The notes: generated from the sequence alone by a model not told the origin. Numbered from the stretch's first letter, positions 1-11,614 are shown. The stretch is DNA of 64,000 bases from Hirudinaria manillensis (GCA_034509925.1 CM067528.1:1453501-1517500); one strand, 5' to 3'. Translations and numbers: made by a program.

Positions 1-24
1 TGTATTAACTAAGAAATTACAATC

Positions 25-485
25 ATTTATTTATTTTTCTAAAAAAAAGAAGGCTCATCCGATGACCTCTTACACATTTTGTAATAGCGTTAGGCGACAG
101 AAAATAGAGTGAAACGGAAACAAGTAACATTGTCAGCAGAAAATCAAGTTCACTTAATGGAGAGGTAGTTATTTAGGTTTAAGGATGACATGATTTGAAG
201 CAAGAAATTGTTGAGATGTTAGTGACACCAGATCGTAGTGAGTTCCAGGGTTTGATAATGCGGTTGATGAAGTGTGACTGGTGGAGCATTTCTCTTGGCG
301 TAAGCGAAGGGGTGACCTCGGGTTCTGGAGACTAGAAAGTTAGGGAATTGTGGAGTGCTGCTTTTAACATGACCATGGACCATTTTGTTACACAGGCATA
401 AATCGTGGATAAGACATCGATGTTCGAGTGTTTTAAGTCCAAGTTCTTGTAATCTGCAATTTTATGGCAGTGTTCTGAAGCCGGA
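25..485 (-). mobile_element. Non-LTR retrotransposon 3' tail in intron 1 of inhibitor-like gene 1
   Basis: This segment is nearly the same as 6190-6670, where the minus strand encodes a reverse-transcriptase C-terminal tail with the typical W-N-S-L-P motif. Here the reading frame is decayed. It ends on the minus strand in AT-rich repeats instead of a clean poly(A). The insertion predates the segmental duplication because both copies carry it at the same place inside the first intron of the neighbouring gene. Confidence 0.6.
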
Positions 486-589
486 TTTATAAAGAATTAG
501 AAGCTAAATTTTAAAAATTATGCCGAATTTCATACTTACGACTTACGGATCCTTAGATAATATCTAAAAAAACCCTTTACCATCGACAG

Positions 590-1887
590 CCGCTCTTGCC
601 CTCGATCGTGTCTTCCAATTTGAGACATTAAAGTGGCCTCATTTAGTAAATCAGGTAATATATCATATTTAATTATTTATTTATTTATATTTTTTTAAAC
701 ATCCGTGTCAAAAACTTTTCATATTGAAATTACGAAATGCATACTTCAAAAAATATTTCAAATGCAATTTGAATATTGACAATTTTTCTTGAAAAAAAAA
801 CTAAAATAAAACTGAACAATTTTATTTTTCAAGACCAGAATTAAAGTTCAGGAATTGCTCTCTAAAATCTTTCCAAACGTGGAGGTACAATCCGTTTTTA
901 CATTTTCAATGCAGACTGTAATGAGTACATTTTCTTTATTCCTATTCCTGTAGCAACAAAAGGACGTATTTTAATTTGAAATTTCATTTTCATAACAGTT
1001 CAAAGTTTTCTCAGTTAAGGACAGAAAAAGATTCTTGGAAGAATTCTTCTTTGAGAATATCAAAATCGTTGTTGATGACAACGACATTGTTATGGAAGAC
1101 CCTGTTTTCACTGGATTAAGTAGGAAAAATATTCTACTTTTGTTTTGAGCAAGTATTCAGAAATACTTTTAAATTTTAAATACGTTAACTACATTATTTT
1201 GCTTGTTATTTATTTTTGGTATTATTCAAAAATTGTGTATTTGTCATTGTTTCCATTTAATATGCTAAGTTTACATTTAATTATGCCAGAGCCAGATTTC
1301 ACTTTTGCCCAGAAACTCTTAGGGATGGTATGAATTAAATTTGAGCCGATTTTTTAAAATCTAAGGTAGACAGCAATTGATCACCTTTACATGAATTATT
1401 GATTAATTTAATTTAATTATTTAATAATAATTCGAACTTATTTCCAAGAATGAAGTCTGATTTGGATTATCAATATCCGGTAGATATTTTGCGTAGGAAC
1501 AGATAAGATTCAGAATTCTTTGAATTTATTACATTACATTGTTGCAGCTTAGAGTAAAGTCCTTTTTGTTTTGACTTGATTTCCACATTTTCAGAATTGG
1601 AACGAAGTGAAGTATGCCGTGACTAAAGCCTGGCCCACTGCCAAGGTACTTAAAGATCTTTTTGTTAGCTAGACAAATGGTATCATTTAATGATCTATTC
1701 ACAAAGTCATTTAACCATATGTTTTCGTATTTATAAAAGCTCTTTACTTTAAATCCAGGTCGTTGTGGAGCAAGGTGGCACCAGGATTACCGACGATGAT
1801 CAGGGAGGCAACTATGTTCTCATCTTTGCAGATCCCGACGACATCGTCAGAAAAATGCCGGAGTATGTCAGGGTGCCCAAAAGTTAA
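590..1887 (+). CDS. Inhibitor-like gene 1 (potato inhibitor I/eglin-like, two modules), 5' partial
   Basis: Exons by splice signals and phase: 590-654, 834-884, 999-1119, 1290-1327, 1595-1645, 1759-1887 (TAA). The signal-peptide exon must lie left of the window, because its equivalent in gene 2 is about 100 bp before the matching position. Module A carries K-W-P-H-L-V at the end of its first exon, close to the W-P-E-L-V-G signature of potato inhibitor I; then a 17-residue helix ending FPNVE; then a strand exon with NIKIVVDDNDIV and DPVF. Module B repeats the scheme: AQKLLG, a helix ending PTAK, then VVVEQGG...NYVLIFAD and MPEYVRVPKS. Known for the family: small serine-protease inhibitors with one helix, a beta sheet and an exposed loop. 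Inferred here: a secreted two-domain relative. The loop-supporting arginines of eglin c are not obvious, so inhibition is unproven. A cystatin-like fold is the main alternative. Poly(A) signal AATAAA at 2037. Confidence 0.65.
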
Positions 1888-2516
1888 GCTGGAATCTGTC
1901 AGTTAAGAGAATGGAGTTCCGTGACGTTCTTAGGAATAATAATTTAAAAATATACTTATATTACTCAGTATTTTGTTTAGCATTTCATTTCTTATTTCGG
2001 CCATTTATTTTGCCCACAAACTCTTGTTTAATGCTAAATAAATTACTTTGAAATTGTTTGACCAGAGATAATTAATTATGAGATTAAGAAATTTTGGAGA
2101 CGATTAAAGTCATCTGCACTAAAGATGTTGTTTATTTAATCAGAGCGTGTTCGTTATAACATGTTAAGGATTATTAAACTGATAAAAAGACAAAAAGATT
2201 TCGACCAGTACTGACCTTAATTAATAATAATTAGCAATAGTGATAAAGAACCACACAGTGTGCAACACGCAAGGGTGTTTTAATAACAATTTTTAACATT
2301 TTTTAAACTTCATTATCAATTATTTGCACCAGTGCAACTGTTTACATACCATGGACAAACTTTGTTTACGTAAGATATCAAAAACTGATCAATAAAATCA
2401 ATTGATGAAATAATCAATTGTAAATTAAAAATTAATAGTATATAATGAATAAAGTGTAATACAATATAATGTATAATTGATTAACTCATTCAACTTAACA
2501 TACAAAGGTTGATAAT
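1888..2516. other. Intergenic, AT-rich, nothing coding seen
   Basis: Follows the stop of inhibitor-like gene 1 and holds its poly(A) signal at 2037-2042. The rest is AT-rich DNA without a recognisable exon, RNA or repeat, up to an AAT tract at about 2520. Confidence 0.5.
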
Positions 2517-3820
2517 ATGTATAATAATAATAATAATAATAATAAAAATTTCTTCGGCGGCGTTGAATTTGGCTTTAAAATACTGTCAAAACTGTACGAA
2601 AGTTGCTTATCGTTTCTGAACGAAAATATGCCGAGACCGAAGAGTGCAAAGGAGGCCAACTGCGTAGGCAAAATGGCTGCCGAACTTCTCGGTTTTCACC
2701 TGTGTGAAAGTTGTTTGAAGGCAAATGAGGATTGCCTGAAGAAAATGGCTGATGAAAGTTCAGGAGACAAAAGAGACGATTTGAAAAATCTAACGAAGGA
2801 TATTGAAGAAATGAAATTGGTTATCAAGAAAACCGATGCCTTGTGTGACACTATCAGAGAGCACGGGAGGCAAATAACTGAAATTGAAAAGAGCCTGAAA
2901 GAACTGAGCAAAGACTCCATTCAAAAGCTGGAAGAAAACAGCGAAGAGACCAAACAATGGAGTAGTCTGTTTCAGACCAAGGTAGAGACTCTCATCTCTG
3001 ATGTTGGAAAAGTTCAGAGCTGAGTCACTGATGCAAAGGCAAAAATTGAAAACAATGATGACAGACATAGGAGACAGAAAAATATTATAGTTTACAATTT
3101 GAAAGAGGAGGCTTCCAGTTCTGGGTCTCAAGATAAAGAAAGTGTGCTTAAACTTTTGGAAGAAATCAGTTTAAAAAAGATGGACAAGGAAGTTGTTGAG
3201 GTTTATAGAATTGGGAGAAAAGTTGATGCCGCAAGACCAAGGCCAATTCTAATCAAATTTGACAACGAAAACTCTAGAAACAATGTGCTGGAGAAGAGTA
3301 AGAGATTGAAGGGAAGCAAAGACTTCAGTAAAGTCATCCTAAGTCTGGATTTGTCAAAGGAAGACAGAGAAACCTGCAAGAGGCTTTTCTCAGAAAAACT
3401 AAAGGAGGTTAACAAGAAAGGAGGAAGCAACCAGTGGATCGTCCGAGTGAGAGGAGAACCTGGTGCTTTCTACGCAGTGGCTTACAAGAGAAGGGAGGAA
3501 GAATAAATTTAACATTATTTTTTGGTTCTGCCGAAGTTGTATCGATATCTTAGTTCATGTTTTATTTGAACCGTCGAAGACACTCGGTTTTTGTGTTTGA
3601 TATGAACATATGATCTAAATTGTTTTTCGGTTTGACGTGGGGCAAGCGTTTATGTGCAGTTTCAGTTTGTTAATTAAGATATAATTTATCAGTCCCGTGA
3701 AGATCCCGAGTCAGGCTGGGGGACTTTAAAAATCTACGAGGGGTTTTTATTATTTGCTTGATTGTGGGTCGGGAAAATAAATGGTGTTGCAGCCATTAAA
3801 AAAAATAAATAATAATAATT
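2517..3820 (+). mobile_element. Retroelement ORF1-type unit with in-frame stop and A-rich 3' end
   Basis: One reading frame runs from 2517 to 3506 (330 codons) broken only by a TGA at 3021-3023. The N-terminal third is Lys/Glu-rich and coiled-coil-like. After the stop comes a basic stretch and RRQKNIIVYNLKEE, then PILIKFDNENSRNNVL, which resembles the RRM-like fold of ORF1 proteins from CR1/jockey-type non-LTR elements. The first codons (a run of Asn) are probably host AAT repeat; a better start is the ATG at 2629, where the resemblance to a degenerate copy near 60058 begins. About 300 bp of 3' sequence ends in an A-rich tail near 3800. No endonuclease or reverse transcriptase follows, so this is an ORF1-only or deleted copy. 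Confidence 0.6.
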
Positions 3821-3883
3821 ATAACAAGTGTTCAGTTGATTTGAAGATACTTCTGCCTCTACTTTCGCTTCGCTAGATTGTCA

Positions 3884-3915
3884 TCTATATAAATGCAATG
3901 TTTAATAATAATACA
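3884..3915 (+). mobile_element. Helitron 5' terminus (broken copy)
   Basis: Begins TCTATATAAATGCAATG preceded by A, as expected for Helitron 5' ends (TC, inserted between A and T). It matches the start of the longer Helitron at 59196. The element is interrupted after about 30 bp by a retrotransposon fragment and resumes near 4815. Confidence 0.55.
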
Positions 3916-3919
3916 TAAT

Positions 3920-4815
3920 AATAGTTCATTTATATAGCCCCGTATGCGTAGCGTCGGAGGCGCTTTGTGTGAATCTTCTGTTTCCGACTAATTTGGAAGG
4001 TGTTTCCTGAAGAGGTGGGTCTTCAGGTGCCGTTTGAAGAGCTCCAGGGATGGCTGGGCTCTTACAGATGGGGCTAGATCGTTCCAGATGGCAGGAGCGG
4101 CTAGTGAGAAGCTTCTATTGACGATGGTCGCCTTGTGAACCGGTTGATGGTGGCAGATGAGCGGAGACTCTTGGGTGGGTGGCGGCGCTCTATGAGGCGA
4201 TGGAGGTAAGGCGGATTTGATGTCGCGAGTAAGCGATAAGTTATTATGGATATTTTGAATGAGATTCGGGCGGTGATGGGTAGCCAATGAAGTTCTCTCA
4301 GGCACTCATAGCTGTCAAGGATCGAATTGAGTAATACGAGCTTGGCTAACTTGTTTTGAATGCGTTGAAGGTATTGGATCAGGGAAGCAGAAGATCCACA
4401 TAGAAGAGAGTTGCAGTAGTCAAGGCGAGATAGAACCAGCGAGCGGGCGAGTGCAGATGTTGTGTCAACGGAGAGGAGTGGGCGGATTTGCCGTATAGCC
4501 CAGATGGGATGGTTGCTGGCTTTAACTATGGAGGCTATGTGTTGTCTGAAGCTCAAATGAGAATCAAACGTGACAATAAGAAGCTTTAGAGTAGCCGAGG
4601 AAGGGAGAGGAGTTCCTTCTATCTCTGCAGAGGACGTAGGGTTGAGAGCTTTAATGTTCGTGGGTGTCCCGATGAACATAAGTTCAGATTTGTGGGGATT
4701 AAGCTGAAGGAAGTTCACGAGATGCCAGTGGTTTATAGCCTTGTTACACTTACGTAAGTTGTCAAGCTGATCAGAAAGATTATGGCTGGAGAGTGCGCAG
4801 TACAGGCTGTTGTTT
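3920..4815 (-). mobile_element. Non-LTR reverse transcriptase C-terminal fragment (pseudogene)
   Basis: On the minus strand two overlapping frames (4871 to 4101 and 4305 to 3988) together give the end of a CR1/jockey-like polymerase. Visible motifs are LQLNPHKSELMFIG (RT palm/thumb), LVLSRLDYCNSLLCG, LQRIQNKLAKLVL, LRELHWLPITARISFKI and AIWNDLAPSVR. The change of frame near 4180-4220 shows it is dead. The first residues of the upstream frame are Helitron DNA, so the element is a 5'-truncated insertion with an AT-rich 3' tail near 3920. Confidence 0.8.
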
Positions 4816-5098
4816 GTATTAGGCAAATGTCCTCTGAAAGTATTTAACCAATCGCTTTGAAATTTTGACACATGATAGTGCTCGATTAGGCGAGTATTTC
4901 TATACAGGTTTCATATACATATATGCCGCAACTACATCAGCTAAAAATACGCTTTAATCGAAAATCCTGCCATCCATTGGACGTGAAAAAGACGAACCAT
5001 TAAATTTTTATTAAAATAATAAAATTAAATAATTTTATGACATTATTATATTAAATTTATCTTTGGTTTGTTTCCTCTAGAAACTGTATCAGCAAAAT
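4816..5098 (+). mobile_element. Helitron internal remnant resuming after the retroelement insertion
   Basis: Shares with the element at 59196 the run of about 90 bp around CTCTGAAAGTA..TTGACCA and GCTTTGAAATTTTGACAC, then ATATATGCC(A/G)CAACTA. It ends with AGAAACTGTATCAGCAAAAT, a segment that also follows gene 2 at 8198. No Helitron 3' end follows; instead the DNA runs straight into an inhibitor-like exon fragment. Confidence 0.55.
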
Positions 5099-5380
5099 AT
5101 CAAACTACGTCCTCATCTTCGCAGATTCCGATGAAATCGTCAGAGAAATGCCAAGTATGTCAGGAGCTTGCCCAAAAGTAACTCTTAAGCTGGAATCTGT
5201 CAGTTGAGAGAATGGAGTTCCAATCGTTCTGAGGAATTTAATTTTAAATTCTAAATTAAAGGAGTTTAATTTTAAAATATACTTGTTTAATATTTCATTT
5301 ATTTTTTCGGCCATTTAATTTGCCCACCAATTCTTGTTTAATGCGCAATGATCGAAATAAATTACTTTGAAATTAAGTTA
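5099..5380 (+). pseudogene. Orphan terminal-exon fragment of the inhibitor-like family
   Basis: Starts inside the last exon (NYVLIFADSDEIVREMP in frame) and carries the family's 3' flank, including the CTGGAATCTGTCAGTTGAGAG stretch seen after genes 1 and 2. Small indels after the conserved Pro break the Y-V-R-V-P-K ending. No upstream exons are present, and the 5' edge is fused to Helitron DNA. It is a broken gene copy or a Helitron-associated fragment. Confidence 0.65.
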
Positions 5381-5847
5381 TCTTGTTTGATCCGTTTAAT
5401 TTATGAATTACTTTCAAATTTCAAAATTGGTTTGCCTCGGATTTCTCTACAAATAAATCTTTAATGTTATTGTAATAACCCGGTGTCCTCAAAGTAATTA
5501 TGGAAGTTCAGGTTTATTGAAAGTGTTCAGATAGCTTGGAAGATGTACAATGATTAATTGTCTAAGTCTCGGAATCTGCTGTTTCTCTTACTTTCGCTCT
5601 GCTTTTCTAGATAACTCTATAGAGGTTACCAACCAAAGAATCTGAATAGCACCTTGAACATTAATTAATTATTAAATTAATTAGCAATACAATTTAAATA
5701 TTCTTTAATTACCTGGATCCAGGGATCCAGCACTGTAATACAGTTTATCAAAGTACAGAACGGGGCAAATATATTTAAACGCACTTAACATTATCACATT
5801 ATCATGGCCTTGAAGTCCACCGGACATACGCTACTCTAAATAACCGA

Positions 5848-5880
<33 letters not shown>

Positions 5881-5983
5881 TAAATGCATATCATTTGCAA
5901 TTGTCACTTTTTAATCGAAGATGTTTTAAAATTAATTGAATTGTACTTAAATAACACATAAGATAAGCATAGATAAACGTCAG
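5381..5983. other. Intergenic upstream of inhibitor-like gene 2
   Basis: AT-rich DNA with an ATT tract at about 5850-5880. I see no exon or RNA gene. The last part is the presumed promoter region of gene 2. Confidence 0.4.
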
Positions 5984-5990
5984 TATAAAA
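5984..5990 (+). promoter_or_regulatory. TATA box of inhibitor-like gene 2
   Basis: TATAAAA, 74 bp before the start codon at 6064, which places a start site near 6014. It is the best TATA match immediately upstream. Confidence 0.5.
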
Positions 5991-6063
5991 CACATAATTT
6001 GGGCAACGCTTACTTTGTTCTGCTAACAACTGTAACTTGGTAGAATCACTGAAAATTTATACG

Positions 6064-8061
6064 ATGTTAGCAAAATACTTCGTCTTTCTGTGTTTATTCA
6101 GCACCGGTTAGTTATTCAGTCTTCTGTAAACTTTATTTTATTCCAATTTCAGTTCATTAAGTGATTGTATTAACTAAGAAATTACAATCATTTATTTAAT
6201 TATTTATTTTTCTAAACAAAATGAAGGGTCATCCGATGACCTCTTACACATTTTGTAGTAGCGTTAGACAACAGAAAATAGACTGAAACGGAATCAAGCA
6301 ACATTGTCAAAAGAAAGTCAAGTTCACTTAATGGATAGATAACTACCTATACACGCATGATTTGAAGCAAGAAAATGTTGAGCAGTTAGTGACATCATAT
6401 GGTAGTGAGTTCCAGAGTTTGGTAATGCGGTTGATGAAAAAATGCTGCCTGTGACTGGTGGAGCATTTCTCTTGGCGTAAGCGAAGGGGGTGACCACGGG
6501 TTCTGGAAACTAGAAAGTTAGGGAATTGTGGAGTGCTGCATTTAACATGACCTTGAACCATTTTCTAGCACAGGCATAAATCGTGGATAATACGTCGATG
6601 TTCGAGTGTTTTAAGTCCAAGTTGTTGTAATCTTCTATGGTATGGCAGTGTTCTGAAGCCGGATTTAGAAAGAATTAGAAACTAAATTTTAAAAATTATG
6701 CCGAATTTTATACTTACGGATCCTTAGATAATATCACAAAAACCCTTGACCAGCAACAGCCGCCCTTGCCCTCGATCCTGGGTTCGAATTTGAAGAAATA
6801 AAATGGCCTCATTTAGTAAATCAGGTAATATATCATATTTAATAATTTATTTATAATTATTTTTGTATACATCGCTATCAAAAACTTTTCATTTTGAAAT
6901 TACGAACTTCAAAATTCAAAAAACATTTCAAAGGCAATTTGAATATTGCCAATTTTTCTGGAAAAAAAACCAAAATAAAATTGAACAATTTCATCTTTCA
7001 AGACCAGAATTAAAGTTCAGGAATTGCTCTCTAAAATCTTTCCAAACGTGGAGGTACAATCCGTTTCTACATTTTTAATGCAGACTGTAATGAGTACATT
7101 TTCTTTATTCCTATTCCTGTAGCAACAAAAGGACGTATTTTAATTTTAAATTTCATTTTCATAACAGTTCAAAGTATTCTCAGTTAAGGACCCAAACAGA
7201 TTGATGGAAGAATTCTTCTTTGAGAGAATCAAAATCGTTGTTGATGACAACGACATTGTTGTGGAAGACCCTGTTTTCACTGGATTAAGTAGGAAAAACA
7301 TTCTACTTTTGTTTTGAGCAAGTATTCAGAAATACTTTTAAATTTTAAATACGTTAACTACATTATTTTGCTTGTTATTTATTTTAGTATTACTTAAAAA
7401 TTGTGTATTAGTCATTGTTTCCATTTAATATGCTAAGTTTACATTTAATTATGCCAGAGCCAGATTTGACTTTTGCCCAGAAACTCTTAGGGGAGGTATG
7501 AATTAAATTTGAGCCGACGAAAGGATTTTTAAAATCTATGGTAGACAGCAATTGATCGCCTTTATATGAATTATTGATTAACTTAATTAATTATTTATTA
7601 ATAATTCGAACTTATTTCCAAGAATGAAGTCTGATTTGGATTATCAATATCCGGTAGATATTTTGTTTAGGAACAGATAAGATTCAGAATTCTTTGAATT
7701 TATTACATTACATTGTTGCAGCTTAGAGTAAAGTCTATTTTGTTTTGACTTGATTTACACATTTTCAGAAGTGGAAAGTGATGGAGGAAGCCGTGATCAA
7801 AGCCTTGCCCACTGCCAAGGTACTTAAAGATCTTTTTGTTAGCTAGACAATTGGTATCATTTAATGATTTATTCACAAAGTCATTTAACCATATATTTTG
7901 GTATTTATAAAAACTATTTACTTTAAATCCAGGTCGTTGTGGAGAAAGGTGGCACCAGGATTAGTAGCAATAATCAGGGAGGCAACTATGTCCTCATCAT
8001 GGCAGATTCCGATGACATCGTCAGAGAAATGCCGGTATATGTCAGGGTGCCCAAAAGTTAA
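6064..8061 (+). CDS. Inhibitor-like gene 2 (potato inhibitor I/eglin-like, two modules), complete
   Basis: Seven exons: 6064-6106, 6760-6824, 7003-7053, 7168-7288, 7458-7495, 7769-7819, 7933-8061. They total 498 nt, an exact multiple of three, for 165 residues. The ATG begins MLAKYFVFLCLFSTA, a clear signal peptide, so the product should be secreted. Module A: IKWPHLVNQ (potato inhibitor I-like W-P-x-L-V), helix ending FPNVE, strand RIKIVVDDNDIVVEDPVF. Module B: AQKLLGE, helix ending LPTAK, VVVEKGGTRISSNNQGGNYV, then YVRVPKS. Intron phases are 1,0,0,1,0,0, so each module is bounded by phase-1 introns. All introns are GT-AG. Gene 1 is its close paralogue by segmental duplication. Role as a protease inhibitor is inferred from the fold pattern; the target is unknown. 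Confidence 0.72.
6190..6670 (-). mobile_element. Non-LTR retrotransposon 3' tail in intron 1 of gene 2
   Basis: The minus-strand frame 6561 to 6343 ends a polymerase: FFINRITKLWNSLPYDV followed by a Ser/Phe/Lys-rich end, as in CR1/L2-type elements. It is 5'-truncated and keeps about 150 bp of 3' sequence. The matching insertion in gene 1 shows it was there before the duplication. Confidence 0.7.
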
Positions 8062-8821
8062 GCTGGAATCTATCAGTTGAGAGAATGGAGTTCCGTGACG
8101 TTCTGATGATTAATAATTTAAAAATATACTTAAATTGTTCAGTATTTTATTTCTTTTTTCGGCCATTTATTTTGCCCACCAACTCTTGTTTAATGCTAGA
8201 AACTGTATCAGCAAAATATCAAACTTTGTAAAATAAACGATTATAAAAATAAACTTATTAGAAATTCTGTGCATTTTCATTTCTTTGTGATTAATAATTT
8301 AACTGTTTGTACTTAATCAATTTTATCTGAAATTTTGGTTGGGGTAGTTATTATAATATTTATTATTATTATTATTTATTATTATTATTATTATTATTAT
8401 TTATTATTATTATTGTTGAGCATTTATATTGATAATATTACTATTAATATCCTAATAGATCTGGTGCCATTGCTTTTAGCAGTTTGATGAAAACACACCA
8501 CATTTAACTTGGAGATATTTTAATTTTTACACGAAATCTTTATTGTCCTAAAATCTAAATGGATTTTAAAATCTAAATAGTTTTATTATGCAATTTAATT
8601 GTTTAAATAATATTTATTATCAGAATATTTGTTTTATCTTTTCAACATCAATTCATCCTATCAGTGAAGCACTCATTCCTTTTATCGAAAAGATATATGG
8701 CAGAACATAAATAATTCGTTGAAAGATATAGATAATTTATTACCCTAATAAATTGAAAAATATTCGTAATCAATTTTAAATAATTGCTTTAGATAAATTT
8801 TGTTTGATTTTTTTTTTTAAA
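8062..8821. other. Intergenic with Helitron leftovers and ATT repeats
   Basis: Contains gene 2's 3' flank, a switch at about 8198 into Helitron-type sequence (AGAAACTGTATCAGCAAAAT...), a damaged Helitron end near 8320-8340 that lacks the terminal CTAG, and ATT tracts at about 8350-8415. The copy at 11900-11941 still has the complete Helitron end. No coding exon seen. Confidence 0.5.
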
Positions 8822-8829
8822 TATAAAAG
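8822..8829 (+). promoter_or_regulatory. TATA box upstream of inhibitor-like gene 3
   Basis: TATAAAAG about 250 bp before the start codon, identical to the one at 12406 before gene 4. The distance, and a CATTTCAG acceptor-like site just before the first coding exon (9027-9028), suggest a non-coding first exon and a 5' UTR intron; I could not place its donor. Confidence 0.4.
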
Positions 8830-9074
8830 TCAAATGTATAATGATTATGACAAACAGAGGGCAACGAAGTTCTCTATTAAGTTCTACATTAATTTAATTT
8901 AATAATTACATTATATTTTTCAGAAATATTATATTAGAAATAAATTAGAAGCATTATAATATAATTTATCGTTTAATAATTCATAATTTATCGTTTAATA
9001 ATTCATAATTTATTTCATGACATTTCAGGAGGATTCGATCCAAGGTCATGGGAACACCACACGAGCTCAAAATC

Positions 9075-11186
9075 ATGTCCGTCTATTCATTCCTTGTTCT
9101 TCCAACTTTGCTTCTGATGAAATTGGATCCAATTACAGCTTATCGTAATTAGTAGCATTACGTTTTATAGCTCGGACTTCCAATGCATAATATGTCGAAA
9201 AAATAATAATTTTGTTACAATTTACATTTTACATAAAGTTACAATTGAAATTAAAATTTACATAAAGTTTTCAAATTTGTTCTATAATAAGAAATGGTAA
9301 TTCTTATGGTTCAATTACGTGCCCAGTAAGTCGATTAAACGTTTTGATTTAGAATAATATGAATTAATAATAACATAATGAATATTTAAACAATTAAATT
9401 TATGCAGCTTATTGTGATTCGAAGAAGCCACGTGAGGGATTTACATTCTTACAAACGTGGTGGTCGGAGTTCGTGCTGCTGGTGAAAATTAATAAATTAT
9501 ATGAATATCAATTAATGATTAGTATTAATACTTCATTTATTAATTAATATATCTTAATTATTTCATTCATTTACGTAAATATACTCTTAAATTAAAATAA
9601 CATGTGAAAATAACGGTTATTCGATTTTTACTTCATTATTTATTTTAGAGTGTTGAAGAAGTCAAGCTAATATTCAGAAACGAGTGGCCACACGTAAAGG
9701 CAAGTGAAGGAGTTGATATGCAATAAGTAAACTTGATACATTTTACCAATATCATACAATAGGTATTACAAAAGGGTAACAAATATTTTTGACAGTAATA
9801 GTAATAATAATAATAATAACAATAATAATAATAGACATTATGTTGTAATTACGTTTAAAAGAATTACTGTAATTTAACGGACTGCAAATCAGTTGTAATA
9901 CATTCGACAATTGTAATACAATAATGTAATGAATCATTTATTCCTTAAAAGATTGACATGTCGTGCTATTTGGCATAATCCTTACAATCGCTGTAATTTT
10001 GATTTATTTGTAAATTCTGTATAATTCGACAGTTCAGAGTATATGAATTGCATCATAACGATTCCGAGATGTGTCTTGGCCACATAAAAATCATCGTCGA
10101 CTGGTATGGCGTTGTCGTGGTCCCACCTAGTTACACGGCCTATGGTAAATTTATGACGAATTTTTTCTTCTTTCTTAAATATTTTTTTCTAAAAATTTTC
10201 CCCCTACCCAATGCATAATTTTGTGAGTTTAACATAAAGTTGTTTATTATTTGTAATTGATTTATTATTACGTGACTGTATTAATAAGTATTGAATTACT
10301 TTAAGTACTGTTGAATCCCCTTTTGTCTCTTTTTGGTTGTGCTTTACATAATTGCAAATCATTAAGTAATGGCTTTCATTAACGACTTAAGTGTTTAGAA
10401 AATATTACAATACCCTTACAAGAACACCTCTAAAATATAAGAATTACAATTATAATAACACTATAATAGCACGTAATAATAAAATCCATAACAATGTTTC
10501 TAACAATTTCATTCAGAACCAGATATGTCGCTAATCCGTTTTATGGCAGGAGAGGTAACATGGAAATTATGTGGATGCTTAATTTTTAGTTGTCAGTTGA
10601 ATGTTATTTAAATGTTTTGTAATTGAAAATAATTCAGTTTTCGGTGAACCAACGTCTCTCAGAAGTTCATTTTTTCGTAATTTTTCCAGAACCTCACGAA
10701 AGTCATTGAGCGAATTCTGTCTAAAATTCCTTCCATCAAGGCAGGTTCCAGTTTATTTTAATCTTATTTTTAGGCTGAAATTTGTTTTGTCATTCGACAT
10801 GAAACGTCGATTAATTTTGACGTTGGTGAATGAACTCATTCAAGAGTAAGGTCGTTTTCTAAATATGACTTAAAATGTACAATTAAGTAATTAAATAAAT
10901 AGTCGAGAATACATTTTTAATTACGCAATATATTATATCATTTTATTTATAATTCACAACGCCAACCATAATAAATTTATTTATTAAAAATTAAACATTT
11001 TATTAATAATAGATTGGAGTTCAGTTCGCCGGCGAGGAGATAATGGCCGTGAGAAATACAGAAGAAAGACAATATATTCTCATAAACGTTGCAGACAATT
11101 ACAAAGTTTACTCTCCACCCGAGTACATAAGATTCCCAAAAGACATTAGGACTAATTTAGACTTTAATTATAAGGATAGGGGTTAG
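9075..11186 (+). CDS. Inhibitor-like gene 3 (two modules, two GC-AG introns)
   Basis: Exons 9075-9144, 9408-9481, 9649-9699, 10033-10144, 10517-10554, 10690-10740, 11013-11186; 570 nt, 189 residues. Start: ATG at 9075 gives MSVYSFLVLPTLLL, a good signal peptide; an in-frame ATG at 9048 would only add nine polar residues. Module A: TWWSEFVLL (degenerate W-P-E-L-V), helix SVEEVKLIFRNEWPHVK, strand HIKIIVDW...VVVVPPSYTAY. Module B: SLIRFMAGE, helix NLTKVIERILSKIPSIK, IGVQFAGEEI, QYILINVAD, SPPEYIRFPK. Both helix exons are followed by GC donors (AAG|GCAAGT and AAG|GCAGGT), the only choice keeping phase. The C terminus runs about a dozen residues beyond gene 4 and stops inside a TTAGGG-type tract. 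Secreted inhibitor-like role is inferred. Confidence 0.68.
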
Positions 11187-11238
11187 GGTTAGGAGTTAGG
11201 GTTAACGTTAGGGCTAGGGTTAAGGCTAACCCTAACCT
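11181..11238 (+). repeat. Interstitial telomere-like tract with inverted end
   Basis: Degenerate GGTTAGGGTTAGG units followed by GCTAACCCTAACC, so the tract turns back on itself. The stop codon of inhibitor-like gene 3 (TAG at 11184) lies in its first unit. The duplicate copy after gene 4 is at 14583-14667. Confidence 0.8.
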
Positions 11239-11520
11239 TTTAGAATTTAGACAAGACTTCCAAAGAATGGCATTCATTTAGACTTATACTCTTTTTCCTA
11301 TTATTCTTAGTTATCTTAGTTAATGACTTGCTTTATAATAAACTCCCAACCTGGAATATTTGATTTGAAAAATAATTCATTCAAATAAAAAGTTGGTACG
11401 AAATTAAGCATTCAAATGAAACCAGGGTTAGGTTGATTTATCATTTTCTTTATCAATTTATCTTATCTTTCTTTATTGGATTAATTCAAAAATGCACACT
11501 TCGATTAATAATCGATAGAC

Positions 11521-11574
11521 ATCTGGCTATATCTGGCTTCCATGTTGAAAAGCAAGTTATGAGTTATTTACCTA

Positions 11575-11614
<40 letters not shown>

